Part shown: piece by piece, positions 14,486-23,268 of the stretch
Layout of the letters: every line of letters begins with the position of its first letter
Numbering within the stretch: the first letter of the stretch is position 1
Assembly: GCA_002422345.1 (NCBI GenBank)
Contig: DIUL01000069.1
Location: 1 to 43,091 of the forward strand
Reading direction: 5' to 3'
DNA: 43,091 bases
DNA from: Acetobacteraceae bacterium UBA6159
Lineage (GTDB): Bacteria > Pseudomonadota > Alphaproteobacteria > Acetobacterales > Acetobacteraceae
Translations under genes and position numbers: made by a program
The notes under the pieces: generated by a model
Told to the model about the DNA's origin: nothing
What the model saw: only the letters and a program-made list of their open reading frames with translations
The model's database searches: none

Positions 14486-15988
14486 ATGCCCACCATGAAG
14501 ACCCATCGCACATGGCACGGCGTCCGCATGCGGCAGATCGCCGTCGGCGCCGACCCGGATGAGGCCCCCTGCCTCGTGACCCTGCCCACGGCGTGGGACG
14601 ACACGGCCGCGGCCGGTCTCGCCGCGCTGGCGGCCGAGGCGACGCCGCCCGCCCACCGCATCCACCTGGCGACCGCCGCCCATGCCTGGATCGACCCGAT
14701 CGAGCGGGGCGCTCGCGACTCGGGCCTGGGCCTGCCGATGGCCGAACGCCTGCACCGCCTGCTGCTGCTGCGCCGCGGCGCGCCAACCGAGACCGTGTGG
14801 ATCGGCCGGCCGGAGGAAGGCGCGGGCTTCGTGCTCAACCTGCAGGCCTTCCTCGACAGCGGCGGGCAGTTCGACGCCGCCGACTTCGCCGAGGCGGTGG
14901 AGACCGCGGTCCATGCCCTGACGCTGGCCGCCCCCGCCAACCGCGTCCTCCATATCGCGATGGCCGACCTCTTCGGCCTCCTCGCCGCGCTCGGCATTGA
15001 CCACGGGTCCGCCGCCGCCCGCGACATCGCCCGCGCCTTGGCCACCATCCTGCGCGGTCGTGCCGACGCGGCCTCGGCGCATGACGGATCGGCGCCCCGC
15101 GTCGCGCTGGACTGGCCCGAGCCACCCGCCCAGACCGCGCTGTCCGGCCTGGCCGAGGCCGCCCGGGCCGCGCGCGCCGCCGCCGAACAGGCCGGCACGC
15201 CCCGCCACCGCATGACGACCGCGATCCTCCCCCCCGGCCCCGTGGATGCGCTGCTGGGCGTCGAGACCGGCGGAATCGCGCCGGCGTTCTCTCCGCTGGG
15301 CCCGACCGGCGGGCTGAGCAAGGCGACGCGCGCCTGGCTCGCCGTCAGCGGGCTGACGGCCGAGGAGGCACTGGCGATGGTGCTGGCCGGGGGCAGCCCC
15401 CTGCCCGTCTCCGGCGCGCAGGCCCATGTCGCGATGCACGACGCGGTCGCGCCCTTCCTGCACGTGATGCCGCCGAGCCCGGTGGCGCTGGATGGTCCGG
15501 CCCCGCGCGCCACCCGCCGCGACCTGCCGGGCCGGCGCACCGGCTATACCCAGCGGGCGATGGTCGGCGGGCACCGCATCTTCCTGCGCACCGGGGAGTA
15601 TGACGACGGCAGCCTGGGTGAAATCTCGATCGCCCTGCTGAAGGAAAGCCCCGCCTTCCGCGGCCTGATGGACAGCTTTGCCGCCTCGGTCAGCATCGGC
15701 TTGCAGCACGGCGTGCCGCTGGATTCCTTCGTGGAAGCCTTCACCCTGACCCGCTTCGGCCCCGCCGGCGCGGTGGAGGGCGATCCCGCCGTCCGCAAGG
15801 CGTCGTCGCTGATTGACTATACGTTCCGCCATCTGGCCGCGAACTACCTCGGCCGGCGCGATCTGCCGGACCCGGAGATGGAGGAGACGGACATCGCCGG
15901 CGACACCTCACCCCTGCTGCCGATGGACCTGCCGGCCGAGGGCTCGCCCCGCGCCCGCCGCCGTGGGTTCCGGGTGGTGGGGAAGTAG
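14486..15988 (+). CDS. NrdJ-related pseudoenzyme with C-terminal TSCPD-like domain
   Basis: A 500-residue protein (a second ATG lies three codons in). Residues about 341-460, from RRDLPGRRTGYTQ through RTGEYDDGSLGEI, GLQHGVPLDSFVEAFTLTRF and LIDYTFRHLAANYLGR, closely resemble the C-terminal region of alphaproteobacterial B12-dependent ribonucleotide reductase. Residues about 150-190 (MADLFGLLAALGI..S.AARDIARALATILRG) resemble a helical part of the reductase core. The protein is far shorter than NrdJ and has a single cysteine near residue 29, so it cannot carry the thiyl-radical cysteine plus the redox pair. A regulatory or structural role is inferred. A DnaA-box-like motif lies upstream. Confidence 0.72.
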   Translation: MPTMKTHRTWHGVRMRQIAVGADPDEAPCLVTLPTAWDDTAAAGLAALAAEATPPAHRIHLATAAHAWIDPIERGARDSGLGLPMAERLHRLLLLRRGAPTETVWIGRPEEGAGFVLNLQAFLDSGGQFDAADFAEAVETAVHALTLAAPANRVLHIAMADLFGLLAALGIDHGSAAARDIARALATILRGRADAASAHDGSAPRVALDWPEPPAQTALSGLAEAARAARAAAEQAGTPRHRMTTAILPPGPVDALLGVETGGIAPAFSPLGPTGGLSKATRAWLAVSGLTAEEALAMVLAGGSPLPVSGAQAHVAMHDAVAPFLHVMPPSPVALDGPAPRATRRDLPGRRTGYTQRAMVGGHRIFLRTGEYDDGSLGEISIALLKESPAFRGLMDSFAASVSIGLQHGVPLDSFVEAFTLTRFGPAGAVEGDPAVRKASSLIDYTFRHLAANYLGRRDLPDPEMEETDIAGDTSPLLPMDLPAEGSPRARRRGFRVVGK

Positions 15989-16003
15989 GGCACCGGCGTC
16001 TTA

Positions 16004-16170
16004 TTCGTCGTGGTGGCCCCCCGGGTCCGGCGAAGAGCCGGCCCGAGGACAGGCTCCGGGCCACCATCCACGATTTCCCGTTAGGAACAGGGGAAAGCCG
16101 TGGGTGCTGGGCCCTCGCTCAGCATGACGGGGTGGAGTCCGCAAGGGTCATTGCCAGGTTCGCTTGGTAT
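16004..16170. repeat. Dispersed repeat family I, copy A (deleted form)
   Basis: Bases 16004-16073 are identical to 36875-36944 over 70 bases. The similarity continues in patches (GGGGAAAGCCGTGGGTGCTG at 16090 onward, then AGCATGACG and AGGGTCAT) to about 16170. The 70-base core folds on itself through GGTGGCCC/GGGCCACC and CCGGC/GCCGG. Relative to copy B, about 30 bases of a right arm are missing. Confidence 0.85.
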
Positions 16171-16172
16171 TA

Positions 16173-16250
16173 GCCGTCATCCTGGCCTTGTGCAGGAACC
16201 ATCCCCTGCACCGTCCCGCGATTGGTCCCGGCACGAGGCCAGGATGACGT
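16173..16250. repeat. Dispersed repeat family II, copy A (GTCATCC palindrome)
   Basis: GTCATCCTGGCC at 16176-16187 is exactly inverted as GGCCAGGATGAC at 16237-16248. The interior CCGCGATTGGTCCCGG at 16217-16232 is shared with copy B at 38879-38894. It lies directly beside family I. Together the two elements fill most of the 353-base gap between the NrdJ-like gene and ridA; the remaining 90 bases before ridA show no feature. Confidence 0.8.
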
Positions 16251-16341
16251 GGCGTCCGAGGCTCTCCAAACGCCTCCCAGGTAGACGCCGCGTCCCGCGT
16301 CCGGCAGGTTTCCGCCCGTCACAATCAGAAGGAATCAGGAC

Positions 16342-16809
16342 ATGGCCGGACAGGTCGAGACTCGCCTGGCGGAACTGGGCATCACCCTGCCCCGCCCCAT
16401 GGCACCCATCGCCAACTACGTGCCCTATGTCGTGACCGGCAACCTGGTCGTGATCTCGGGCCAGTTGCCGGCGGTCGACGGCCAGGTGGCGGTGACCGGC
16501 AAGGTGAGCTGGGGCGTTTCGGCCGACAAGGCCAAGGACGCCGCGCGCCTGTGCTTCATCAACCTGCTGGTCCACCTGAAGGCGGCCTGCGGCGGAGATC
16601 TCGACCGCGTCCGCCGCGTCGTGCGCCTGGGCGGCTTCATCGCCGCCCCTTCGGACTTCCGCGATCATGCCCAGGTGATGAATGGTGCCTCCGACCTAGC
16701 GGTTGCCGTCTTCGGCGATGCCGGCCGTCACGCCAGAACAACGATCGGGGTGCCGTCCCTGCCCGCCGATGCCTCGGTCGAGGTCGAGGGCATGTTCGAA
16801 ATCGCCTGA
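16342..16809 (+). CDS. RidA/YjgF/YER057c family enamine/imine deaminase
   Basis: A 155-residue RidA-type protein with the family landmarks VVISGQLPAVDGQV, GGFIAAPSDFRDHAQVMNGASDL, the active-site arginine in RHARTTIGVPSLP, and the closing VEVEGMFEI. Members hydrolyse reactive 2-aminoacrylate-type enamines or act in degradative pathways on related substrates. It begins a plus-strand run of metabolic genes. The protein is longer than classic RidA by about 25 residues, typical of the subgroup found in catabolic clusters. Confidence 0.92.
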   Translation: MAGQVETRLAELGITLPRPMAPIANYVPYVVTGNLVVISGQLPAVDGQVAVTGKVSWGVSADKAKDAARLCFINLLVHLKAACGGDLDRVRRVVRLGGFIAAPSDFRDHAQVMNGASDLAVAVFGDAGRHARTTIGVPSLPADASVEVEGMFEIA

Positions 16810-16888
16810 TCCTGTTTTTCTGGCAATCCCGTAAACCGCTGACATAGACTGAACCCGCACTTTCGTGGCGGGTATCCCCCCGACGTGC

Positions 16889-16976
16889 CTTGGGAGAAGT
16901 CGCCTCGAAGTGACTTCGGCGCGGACTCGTTCCGCGAACAGCCAAAAGGCAAACGGCCAGGGTTTTACTCTGGCCG
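16889..16976 (+). promoter_or_regulatory. Two hairpins in the leader of the solute-binding protein gene
   Basis: GAAGTC and GACTTC around 16889-16918 can pair, and CGGCCAG at 16954-16960 pairs perfectly with CTGGCCG at 16970-16976 around a U-rich loop. The second hairpin ends 18 bases before the start codon. A structured leader or mRNA-stability element is possible; no known riboswitch consensus was recognised. Confidence 0.35.
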
Positions 16977-16994
16977 GTCAGGGAGATTCGTATC

Positions 16995-18326
16995 ATGACC
17001 AAGCAACGCCGCATCACGCGTCGTACCGCCATGCTGGCGGGCGCCGCCTTGCCCCTGGTGCATATCCGCACCGCCGGGGCCGCCGGAAAGCTCAATCTGG
17101 GATTCTGGGACCACTGGGTACCCGCCACCAACGAGACCCTGCGCAAGCAGGTCGATGAATGGGCAGAGAAGAACAAGGTGGAGGTCAATATCGACTTCAT
17201 CACCTCGGTCGGCCAGAAGCTGATCCTGACACAGCAGGCCGAGTACCAGGCCCGCAAGGGGCACGACATCCTGCCAGTCTCCAACTGGGAAGTCCGCAAC
17301 CTCGCGGACCGGATGGAGCCGATGGACGACATCGTCGAACACCTGCAGAAACAATACGGCCCCTATGCCCCGGCCTACAGCTACCTGGGCAAGGTCAAGA
17401 ACCACTGGGTTGCGGTACCGTCCAGCACCGGTTCGCTGAACCTGACCTTCTGCGGGCGGATCAGCCTGCTGAAGCAGCATGCCGGGATCGACATAAGGGA
17501 AATGTATCCGGCGAAACCATCGGACAAGGAGATCGGGCAGGCCTGGGACTACGATGCCTTCCTGAAGGCGGCCGAGGCCTGCCACAAGGCCGGCTTGCCT
17601 TTCGCCATGGGCATCGGTTCGACGAACGATTCGATCAACAACACGGGCGCCTGGTACGCGGCCTTCGGCGCCGAACTGATCGATTCCGAGGGCAAGATCC
17701 AGGTCCGCTCCGACAAGGTGCAGAAGTTCCTCGAATACGCCCAGCGCCTGGTGAAGGTGCTGCCGGCGGATGCCAAGACCTATGACGATGCCTCCAACAA
17801 CCGCGCGCTGATCTCGGGCAAGAGCCCGCTGATCATGAACCCGCCCTCGGCCTGGGCGGTGGCCAAGCGCGACGCGCCGGCGATCGCCGAGGATTGCTGG
17901 ACCTTCCCGATGCCGAAAGGCCCCGCCGGCCGCTTCATCCCCTGGAGCTTCACCTTCTACACGGTCTGGGAATTCAGCCCGAACAAGAGCGCGGCCAAGG
18001 ACCTGGTGCGCCATTTGCAGGAACGCCCCCAGGTCGCCGAACGCTGCGCGGTGTCCGAGGGCTATGATCTGCCGCCCTTCGTCAGCATGTCGGATTTCGA
18101 CGTCTGGTCGAAGGTCGGCCCGCCGGCCGGCACGATCTACAACTATCCGATCCGCCCCTGGCACAACGCCCAGCCCTCGATCACGGCGCAGCCGGCCCCG
18201 CCCGACATCGCGGTGCAGGTCTACAGCCGCGGCGTCCATCCCGGTATCCTCGCGCGCCTGCAAAGCGGACAATCGATCAAGGAAGTGACGGATTGGGCGC
18301 AGGACGAACTGGAAGGCTTCGTCTGA
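16995..18326 (+). CDS. Tat-exported extracellular solute-binding protein
   Basis: A 443-residue ABC-type binding protein of the family 1 (sugar-type) fold. The twin-arginine signal RRITRRTAMLAGAALP occupies residues 5-20 and cleavage is expected near residue 30. The mature part begins KLNLGFWDHWVPATNE, and NWEVRNLADRMEPMDD and FIPWSFTFYTVWEFSPNKSAA fit this fold. It would bind a solute in the periplasm for an importer. No permease or ATPase gene is adjacent, so it is an orphan. The ribosome binding site is GGGAGA. Substrate cannot be assigned. Confidence 0.88.
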   Translation: MTKQRRITRRTAMLAGAALPLVHIRTAGAAGKLNLGFWDHWVPATNETLRKQVDEWAEKNKVEVNIDFITSVGQKLILTQQAEYQARKGHDILPVSNWEVRNLADRMEPMDDIVEHLQKQYGPYAPAYSYLGKVKNHWVAVPSSTGSLNLTFCGRISLLKQHAGIDIREMYPAKPSDKEIGQAWDYDAFLKAAEACHKAGLPFAMGIGSTNDSINNTGAWYAAFGAELIDSEGKIQVRSDKVQKFLEYAQRLVKVLPADAKTYDDASNNRALISGKSPLIMNPPSAWAVAKRDAPAIAEDCWTFPMPKGPAGRFIPWSFTFYTVWEFSPNKSAAKDLVRHLQERPQVAERCAVSEGYDLPPFVSMSDFDVWSKVGPPAGTIYNYPIRPWHNAQPSITAQPAPPDIAVQVYSRGVHPGILARLQSGQSIKEVTDWAQDELEGFV

Positions 18327-18361
18327 GCATCCCAGGCGGGGATCGTGCTTGACCCCGGGAC

Positions 18362-18492
18362 GGCCGCTTTCGTCCTGGCCGAGCCTGACCCGGCCATCGC
18401 CAGGGATTCTGGCGATGGTGTCTGCGCGTAATGCCTATCGACTGCGTGCTTGGCGATGGGCGGGTCAGGCCCGCCCAGGACGGAAAGCGGCC
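18362..18492. repeat. Dispersed repeat family III, copy A (CGTCCTGG palindrome)
   Basis: GGCCGCTTTCGTCCTGG at 18362-18378 is inverted at 18475-18492 with a single-base bulge. Inside, CCATCGCCAG at 18394-18403 pairs perfectly with CTGGCGATGG. The element fills most of the 232-base gap before the DUF482 gene. A second copy with the same order of motifs is at 39036-39154. Confidence 0.8.
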
Positions 18493-18558
18493 AGAAGCGA
18501 TCGTCTGACCGCCCCGCTTTCCATGTGACAAACCCCGCCGTCGGGCATAGGATTTCGC

Positions 18559-19719
18559 ATGCCCGACGGTTCCGCCACATTGACGATGTCGCTGCACGCG
18601 AAGATCGCCGAGATCGACGCGGCCGAGTGGGACGCCTGCGCCGGCCCGGGGAACCCCTTCGTCTGCCACGCCTTCCTCAGCGCGATGGAAGACAGCGGAT
18701 CGGCCAGTTCCCGCACCGGATGGATGCCCCAGCACGCGGTGCTGCGCGACGAGTCCGGAACGATGGTCGCGGCCATCCCAATGTACGCGAAATCACACAG
18801 CTACGGCGAATACGTCTTCGATCATGGTTGGGCGAACGCGCTGGAACGGGCGGGCGGCGACTACTACCCGAAGTTCCAAGTGGCCTCTCCGTTCAGCCCC
18901 GTCCCCGGCCCCAGACTGCTGCGCCGCCCCGGATCGGGCGTCGGCTTCGGCACCATCGGCAACGCGCTGCGCCAGGCGTGTGAGGCGCACAAGCTCTCCT
19001 CCGTCCACGTCACGTTTTGCCAGGAAGACGAATGGGAAGGCCTGGGCGAGGCCGGCTGGCTGCGCCGCATCGGCACGCAGTTCCATTGGGAGAACAACGG
19101 CTATACCTGCTTCGATGACTTCCTCGGCGCGCTGTCGTCGCGCAAGCGGAAGGTGCTGCGGCGGGAACGACGCGACGCCAACGCCGCCGGCCTGACCTTC
19201 CAGGCCCTATCCGGCGCCGACATCAAGGAACGGCACTGGGACGCGTTCTATTCGTTCTACCAATCCACCGTCGATCGCAAATGGGGATCGGCCTACCTCA
19301 CCCGCTCCTTCTTCTCCCTGCTGGGGGAGCGCCTCGGCGACCGGGTCGTGCTGATGTATGCCGACGCCGACGGCCGCCCCGTCGCCGGCGCGCTGAACCT
19401 GGCCGGGAATGAGGCGCTGTACGGCCGCAACTGGGGCTGCCGCGGCGACTGGCCGTTCCTGCATTTCGAACTCTGCTACTACCGCGCCATCGACTGGGCG
19501 ATCGAACACGGCCTGCAACGGGTCGAGGCCGGAGCCCAGGGCAAGCACAAGATCCAGCGCGGCTATCTGCCGAAGCCGACCTACTCGGCGCACTGGATCG
19601 AACACGGAGGCCTGCGCCGCGGGGTCGAGAATTTCCTGGAGGAGGAACGCGCCCATGTGCTCCAGGAAATGGCCGCGCTGAGCGAATGGTCCCCGTTCCG
19701 CAAGGCCGGCGAGGAGTAG
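18559..19719 (+). CDS. FemAB-like (DUF482) acyltransferase
   Basis: A 386-residue protein of the DUF482/FemAB-like group, often annotated as peptidoglycan biosynthesis or GNAT. Typical segments are NPFVCHAFLSAMEDSGS near the start, YGEYVFDHGWANA, SSRKRKVLRRERR (near 197), FYQSTVDRKWGSAYLT, and the C-terminal EAGAQGKHKIQRGYLP. The fold is a double GNAT; the acceptor is unknown. It starts 66 bases after repeat family III and precedes an SDR gene by 65 bases, probably the same strand unit. Confidence 0.88.
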   Translation: MPDGSATLTMSLHAKIAEIDAAEWDACAGPGNPFVCHAFLSAMEDSGSASSRTGWMPQHAVLRDESGTMVAAIPMYAKSHSYGEYVFDHGWANALERAGGDYYPKFQVASPFSPVPGPRLLRRPGSGVGFGTIGNALRQACEAHKLSSVHVTFCQEDEWEGLGEAGWLRRIGTQFHWENNGYTCFDDFLGALSSRKRKVLRRERRDANAAGLTFQALSGADIKERHWDAFYSFYQSTVDRKWGSAYLTRSFFSLLGERLGDRVVLMYADADGRPVAGALNLAGNEALYGRNWGCRGDWPFLHFELCYYRAIDWAIEHGLQRVEAGAQGKHKIQRGYLPKPTYSAHWIEHGGLRRGVENFLEEERAHVLQEMAALSEWSPFRKAGEE

Positions 19720-19784
19720 CCTCTCTGGCGCCGCCGCCGGTCCCAGCCTAACCTTCCATCCATCAAAGGGAAGGAAACACCAGC

Positions 19785-20579
19785 ATGGATTTCACCGGCA
19801 AGGTCGCGCTCATCACCGGCGGAGGCGGCGGCATCGGTCGCGCCACCGCGCTCGGCTTTGCCCTGCGCGGCGCCAAGGTCATGGTGGTCGACGCCGACGC
19901 CGCGCAGGCCCAGGCCACGGTCGATGTCGTCATGCAGCGCGGCGGCACCATCGCCTGCGTGCAGGCCGATGTGACCCTCGCCGGCTCGGTCCAGGACTAC
20001 GTCCGCAAGACGGTCGCGCTGTACGGCCGGATCGATTGTTTCTTCAACAATGCTGGGATCGAGGGTGCGGTCACCGCCACGCAGGACTACGACGACACGA
20101 TGTTCGACAAGGTCATCGCGGTCAACCTGAAGGGCGTGTTCCTGGGCATGAAGCACGTCATCCCGGTCATGCTGGCCCAAGGCAGCGGGACGATCTGCAA
20201 TACGGCCTCCGTCGCCGGGCTGTTCGGCAGCCCGGGCATGTCGGCCTATGTCGCATCCAAACACGCGGTGATGGGCATGACCAAGGTCGCGGGCGCGGAA
20301 CTCGCCGCAAAGGGCATCCGCGTCAACGCCGTCTGCCCCGGCCCGGTCGAAACCCGCATGATGCGGTCGCTGGAGGCGCAGCGCGATCCGAACGCCCCCG
20401 AAGCGGTCCACCAGGCGACCGCCGCGGGCATGCCGTCCGGGCGCTATACATTGCCCGAGGAAATCGCCAACGCGGTGATGTATCTTTGCTCCGACCTGTC
20501 GGGCAACATGACGGGATCACAGATCGTGGTCGATGGCGGCCGCTCGGGGTCCGGCGGCGTCGGCCCCCGAGCCCGCTGA
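19785..20579 (+). CDS. SDR family oxidoreductase
   Basis: A 264-residue classical short-chain dehydrogenase. The Rossmann motif TGGGGGIG is at residues 11-18, NNAG near 87, the catalytic serine lies in NTASVAG and the Tyr/Lys pair in YVASK. C-terminal VNAVCPGPVETRM and GSQIVVDGG are standard. It oxidises or reduces an alcohol/carbonyl with NAD(P); the acidic VDAD after strand beta-2 suggests NAD preference. AAGGGAAGGAAA precedes the start. It is followed after 21 bases by a nitroreductase, likely one operon. Confidence 0.92.
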   Translation: MDFTGKVALITGGGGGIGRATALGFALRGAKVMVVDADAAQAQATVDVVMQRGGTIACVQADVTLAGSVQDYVRKTVALYGRIDCFFNNAGIEGAVTATQDYDDTMFDKVIAVNLKGVFLGMKHVIPVMLAQGSGTICNTASVAGLFGSPGMSAYVASKHAVMGMTKVAGAELAAKGIRVNAVCPGPVETRMMRSLEAQRDPNAPEAVHQATAAGMPSGRYTLPEEIANAVMYLCSDLSGNMTGSQIVVDGGRSGSGGVGPRAR

Positions 20580-20600
20580 ACAACTGGGGAGAACACGGCA

Positions 20601-21248
20601 ATGACTGGCAGCACCGACGTCTTCGAAATCATGGCCACCACGCGCTCCATGCGCCGGCTGAAACCCGATCCCGTGCCCGATGACATGATCCGCAAGATCC
20701 TGGAAGCCGGCCTGGGCGCGGCCAATGGCGGCAATACGCAGAAATGGCGCTTCCTGGTATTGAAGGAGCCGACCCGGAAGAAGGCCGTCCAGGTCTGGTA
20801 CAAGAAGGCGTTCGATGAATGGGTGGGGCCTCGCTACGCGTCGTCTCCGCCGCCGCCCGGCAGCGATCCGGCCCGCTTCGCCCGCCAGCACGGCGCGGTG
20901 GAATACCTGACCGACCATTACCATGAGGCACCGGTCTGGATCGTCGCCTGCCTGGAGGACGGGCCGAACCCCGATCGCTCCCAGGGCGCGTCGATCTACC
21001 CCGCGGTGCAGAACATGCTGCTGGCGATCCGCGCGCTCGGGCTGGGATCAACCCTGACCACGCGCCACCTGCGGTTCGAAAAGGAAACCGAAGCCGCGCT
21101 GGGCCTGCCGCCCAACGTCCACTCCTACGCGATCCTGCCGATCGGCTGGCCCATGGGCAAGTTCGGCCCCACCGGGCGCGGCAAGCTGTCGGAGTTCGTC
21201 TACCTGGACAACTGGGGCGAGGCTTATCCGGCGGTCTCGGAGGGCTGA
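20601..21248 (+). CDS. Nitroreductase family FMN oxidoreductase
   Basis: A 215-residue nitroreductase-fold protein. The N-terminal RSMRRLKPDPVPDDMIRKILEAG and AANGGNTQKWRFLVL hold the FMN-contacting Arg and Asn/Gln residues, and GLGSTLTTRHLRFEKETEAALGLP is the family C-terminal motif. It uses NAD(P)H to reduce nitro groups, quinones or other acceptors as an FMN dimer. It follows the SDR gene by 21 bases; the physiological substrate is not evident. A large inverted repeat begins right after its stop. Confidence 0.9.
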   Translation: MTGSTDVFEIMATTRSMRRLKPDPVPDDMIRKILEAGLGAANGGNTQKWRFLVLKEPTRKKAVQVWYKKAFDEWVGPRYASSPPPPGSDPARFARQHGAVEYLTDHYHEAPVWIVACLEDGPNPDRSQGASIYPAVQNMLLAIRALGLGSTLTTRHLRFEKETEAALGLPPNVHSYAILPIGWPMGKFGPTGRGKLSEFVYLDNWGEAYPAVSEG

Positions 21249-21250
21249 GG

Positions 21251-21497
21251 GAAGGAAGGCTGGGGTTTCACCCCAGACCCCACCAGGGGCTTTGCCCCTG
21301 GACCCCACCAAAGGCCACAGGCCTTTGGAAACCGCTCCGTTGGGGGGAATACAGGGGGGGCCAACCCGGACCTATCATGGCCCGGGTTGGCCCCTCCTGC
21401 ATTCCCCCCAATCCAATGGTTCCAAGGGCTGTGCCCTTGGTGGGGGTCAAGGGGGCAACGCCCCCTTGCGGGGTTTGGGGCGGAGCCCCAACCCTTC
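21251..21497. repeat. Large nested inverted repeat between convergent genes
   Basis: Two arms of about 118 bases (21251-21369 and 21382-21497) are imperfect inverse copies with a perfect 13-base centre (GGGGCCAACCCGG / CCGGGTTGGCCCC). Each arm contains nested perfect hairpins: CCAGGGGC/GCCCCTGG (21283-21301), CCAAAGGCC/GGCCTTTGG (21308-21328), CCAAGGGC/GCCCTTGG (21422-21440), AAGGGGGC/GCCCCCTT (21449-21467) and TTGGGGC/GCCCCAA (21475-21491). It fills the entire gap between two convergent genes and can serve as a bidirectional terminator. Confidence 0.88.
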
Positions 21498-23213
21498 CTA
21501 CCCCACAGCCGCCTGAGGCCCCCGGACCAGCTTGCCCGGTAGGTTGCCCGTGGGTTCGCCACCGCGGAACGTGATGTGGCCGGACAGAACGGTCGCATCG
21601 TAGCCCGTGACCTTCTGCATCAGCCGCTTGCCGCCCGCCGGCAGGTCGTTGACGACATAGGGTGACCCGGCGCCGAGGCGGTCCCAATCGATCACGTTCA
21701 GATCGGCTTTCATGCCAGGCGCGATCACGCCGCGATCCAGCAGGCCCGCGGCCCGCGCGGTATCAGACGTCAGCCGCCGCACCAGTTCCGGCACGTCGAA
21801 GCGCTTCCGGTCGCGCCCCCAATGCGTCAGCAGCCAGGTCTGGTAGCCGGCATCGAGGATGAACGCGACATGCGCCCCGCCGTCGCCGAGGCCCATGATC
21901 GTGTTGGCGTTGCCCAACAGGGTCTCGGACATCCGCAGGTCGCCATAGGCATAGTTCGACAGCGTCAGGTAGATGAAGGCGTTGCCGTCATCTTCCAGCA
22001 GCGCGTCATAGGCGATTTCCTCGGGCGTGATCCCGCGCCTGGCCGCCTCGGCCGCGAAGCTGTCTTCCTTCTTCGGCAGGTAGTTCGGCGGGTTGCCGAA
22101 GCGGAACATGTAGTCGAACGACAACCGGTGAAACAGCGGGAAGGTGTTCCCCTCCTTCGGGTCCTCGCTCAGGATCGCCGCCTTGACTTCGGGCTTCCGC
22201 ATCTCCGCCACCCGGTCCGCGACCGGCAGATGGGCGATGGTGCGATAGGTGAGGCAACCCGCGAACGGGTTCTGGCTGCCGGTCAGACCCAGCAGCACGC
22301 CGATGGCGCGGGGGGCGAAGACAGGGCGGATGGAGAGACCATCGGCGTTCGCCTTGTCGGCACCGGCGAGCAGGTCGCGCCACACTTCCGGGCGCGCATG
22401 CCGCTGGGTCAGGGTGAACACCGCCGGCCGCTGGCAGGCCTCGATCACCCGGCGCAGCATGGCGAATTCGGCATTATGATCGGGCAGCCATTCCGACACC
22501 ATCTCCAGCATGCCCGACCCGGCGTCCTTCATGCCCATGGCGATGCCGGTCAGTTCATCTTCCTGCGCCCGCAGCGTCGGCGTCGGATCGCCCTTCAGCG
22601 TCTTGTGGCTCAGGCTGCGGGAGGTCGAGAAGCCGAATGCCCCCTGCCGCATCGCCTCGGCCGCGATCTGGCGCATCTGGGCGATATCGGCCTGGTTCGC
22701 GTTCTCAAGCTGCAAGGCGCGTTCGCCCATCACGAAGACGCGGACGGCGGCGTGCGGCAGCAGGGCGCAGATGTCCATGTCCCGCTGGCGGCGTTCCAGA
22801 GCCGTGAGGTATTCGCCGAAGCTTTCCCATTCCCACTTGAGCCCCTCGTGCATGACGGCGCCGGGGATGTCCTCCACCCCTTCCATCAGCTCGATCAGCT
22901 TCTCGCGATCGGCCGGGCGGCAGGGTGCGAAGCCGACGCCGCAATTGCCCATCACGGCAGTGGTGATGCCGTGGTTGGACGACGGGGTCATGTGGGAGTC
23001 CCACACCGCCTGCGCGTCGTAATGCGTGTGGATGTCGACGAAGCCGGGCGTGACCAGCTTGCCCTTTGCGTCGATTTCCTCGGTGCCGCGGCCGGCGATG
23101 CGGCCGACCTGGGTGATCTTGTTGCCGGACACGCCGACATCCGCTTCGACCGGGACGCGCCCGGTGCCATCGACGACCGTGCCGCCTCGGATCACGAGAT
23201 CGAAATCAGCCAT
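21498..23213 (-). CDS. N-acyl-D-amino-acid deacylase-like amidohydrolase
   Basis: A 571-residue amidohydrolase. The start MADFDLVIRGGTVVDGTG and the metal motif GFVDIHTHYDAQ (His/His near residue 60) are typical of D-aminoacylases, as are NCGVGFAPCRP and the C-terminal GVIAPGMKADLNVIDWDRLG. Family members remove the acyl group from N-acyl-D-amino acids or act on related cyclic amides. A strong GAGGAGAG precedes the ATG. It is third in a minus-strand unit after the cupin and small membrane protein genes. Substrate unproven. Confidence 0.9.
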   Translation of the reverse strand: MADFDLVIRGGTVVDGTGRVPVEADVGVSGNKITQVGRIAGRGTEEIDAKGKLVTPGFVDIHTHYDAQAVWDSHMTPSSNHGITTAVMGNCGVGFAPCRPADREKLIELMEGVEDIPGAVMHEGLKWEWESFGEYLTALERRQRDMDICALLPHAAVRVFVMGERALQLENANQADIAQMRQIAAEAMRQGAFGFSTSRSLSHKTLKGDPTPTLRAQEDELTGIAMGMKDAGSGMLEMVSEWLPDHNAEFAMLRRVIEACQRPAVFTLTQRHARPEVWRDLLAGADKANADGLSIRPVFAPRAIGVLLGLTGSQNPFAGCLTYRTIAHLPVADRVAEMRKPEVKAAILSEDPKEGNTFPLFHRLSFDYMFRFGNPPNYLPKKEDSFAAEAARRGITPEEIAYDALLEDDGNAFIYLTLSNYAYGDLRMSETLLGNANTIMGLGDGGAHVAFILDAGYQTWLLTHWGRDRKRFDVPELVRRLTSDTARAAGLLDRGVIAPGMKADLNVIDWDRLGAGSPYVVNDLPAGGKRLMQKVTGYDATVLSGHITFRGGEPTGNLPGKLVRGPQAAVG

Positions 23214-23268
23214 GGAACTCTCCTCAGGAAGCGGGGTTTCCCGCCGTTTCTTATCGGATGCGGAGGGC

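Noticed and set aside
15989..16071. Short reading frames in both family I repeat copies with similar translations
   Set aside because: The similar peptides arise only because the 70-base DNA is identical; there is no start signal or family match.
21251..21497. CRISPR-like or tandem-repeat array
   Set aside because: The repeated motifs are hairpin arms of different sequence, without regular spacers of constant length.
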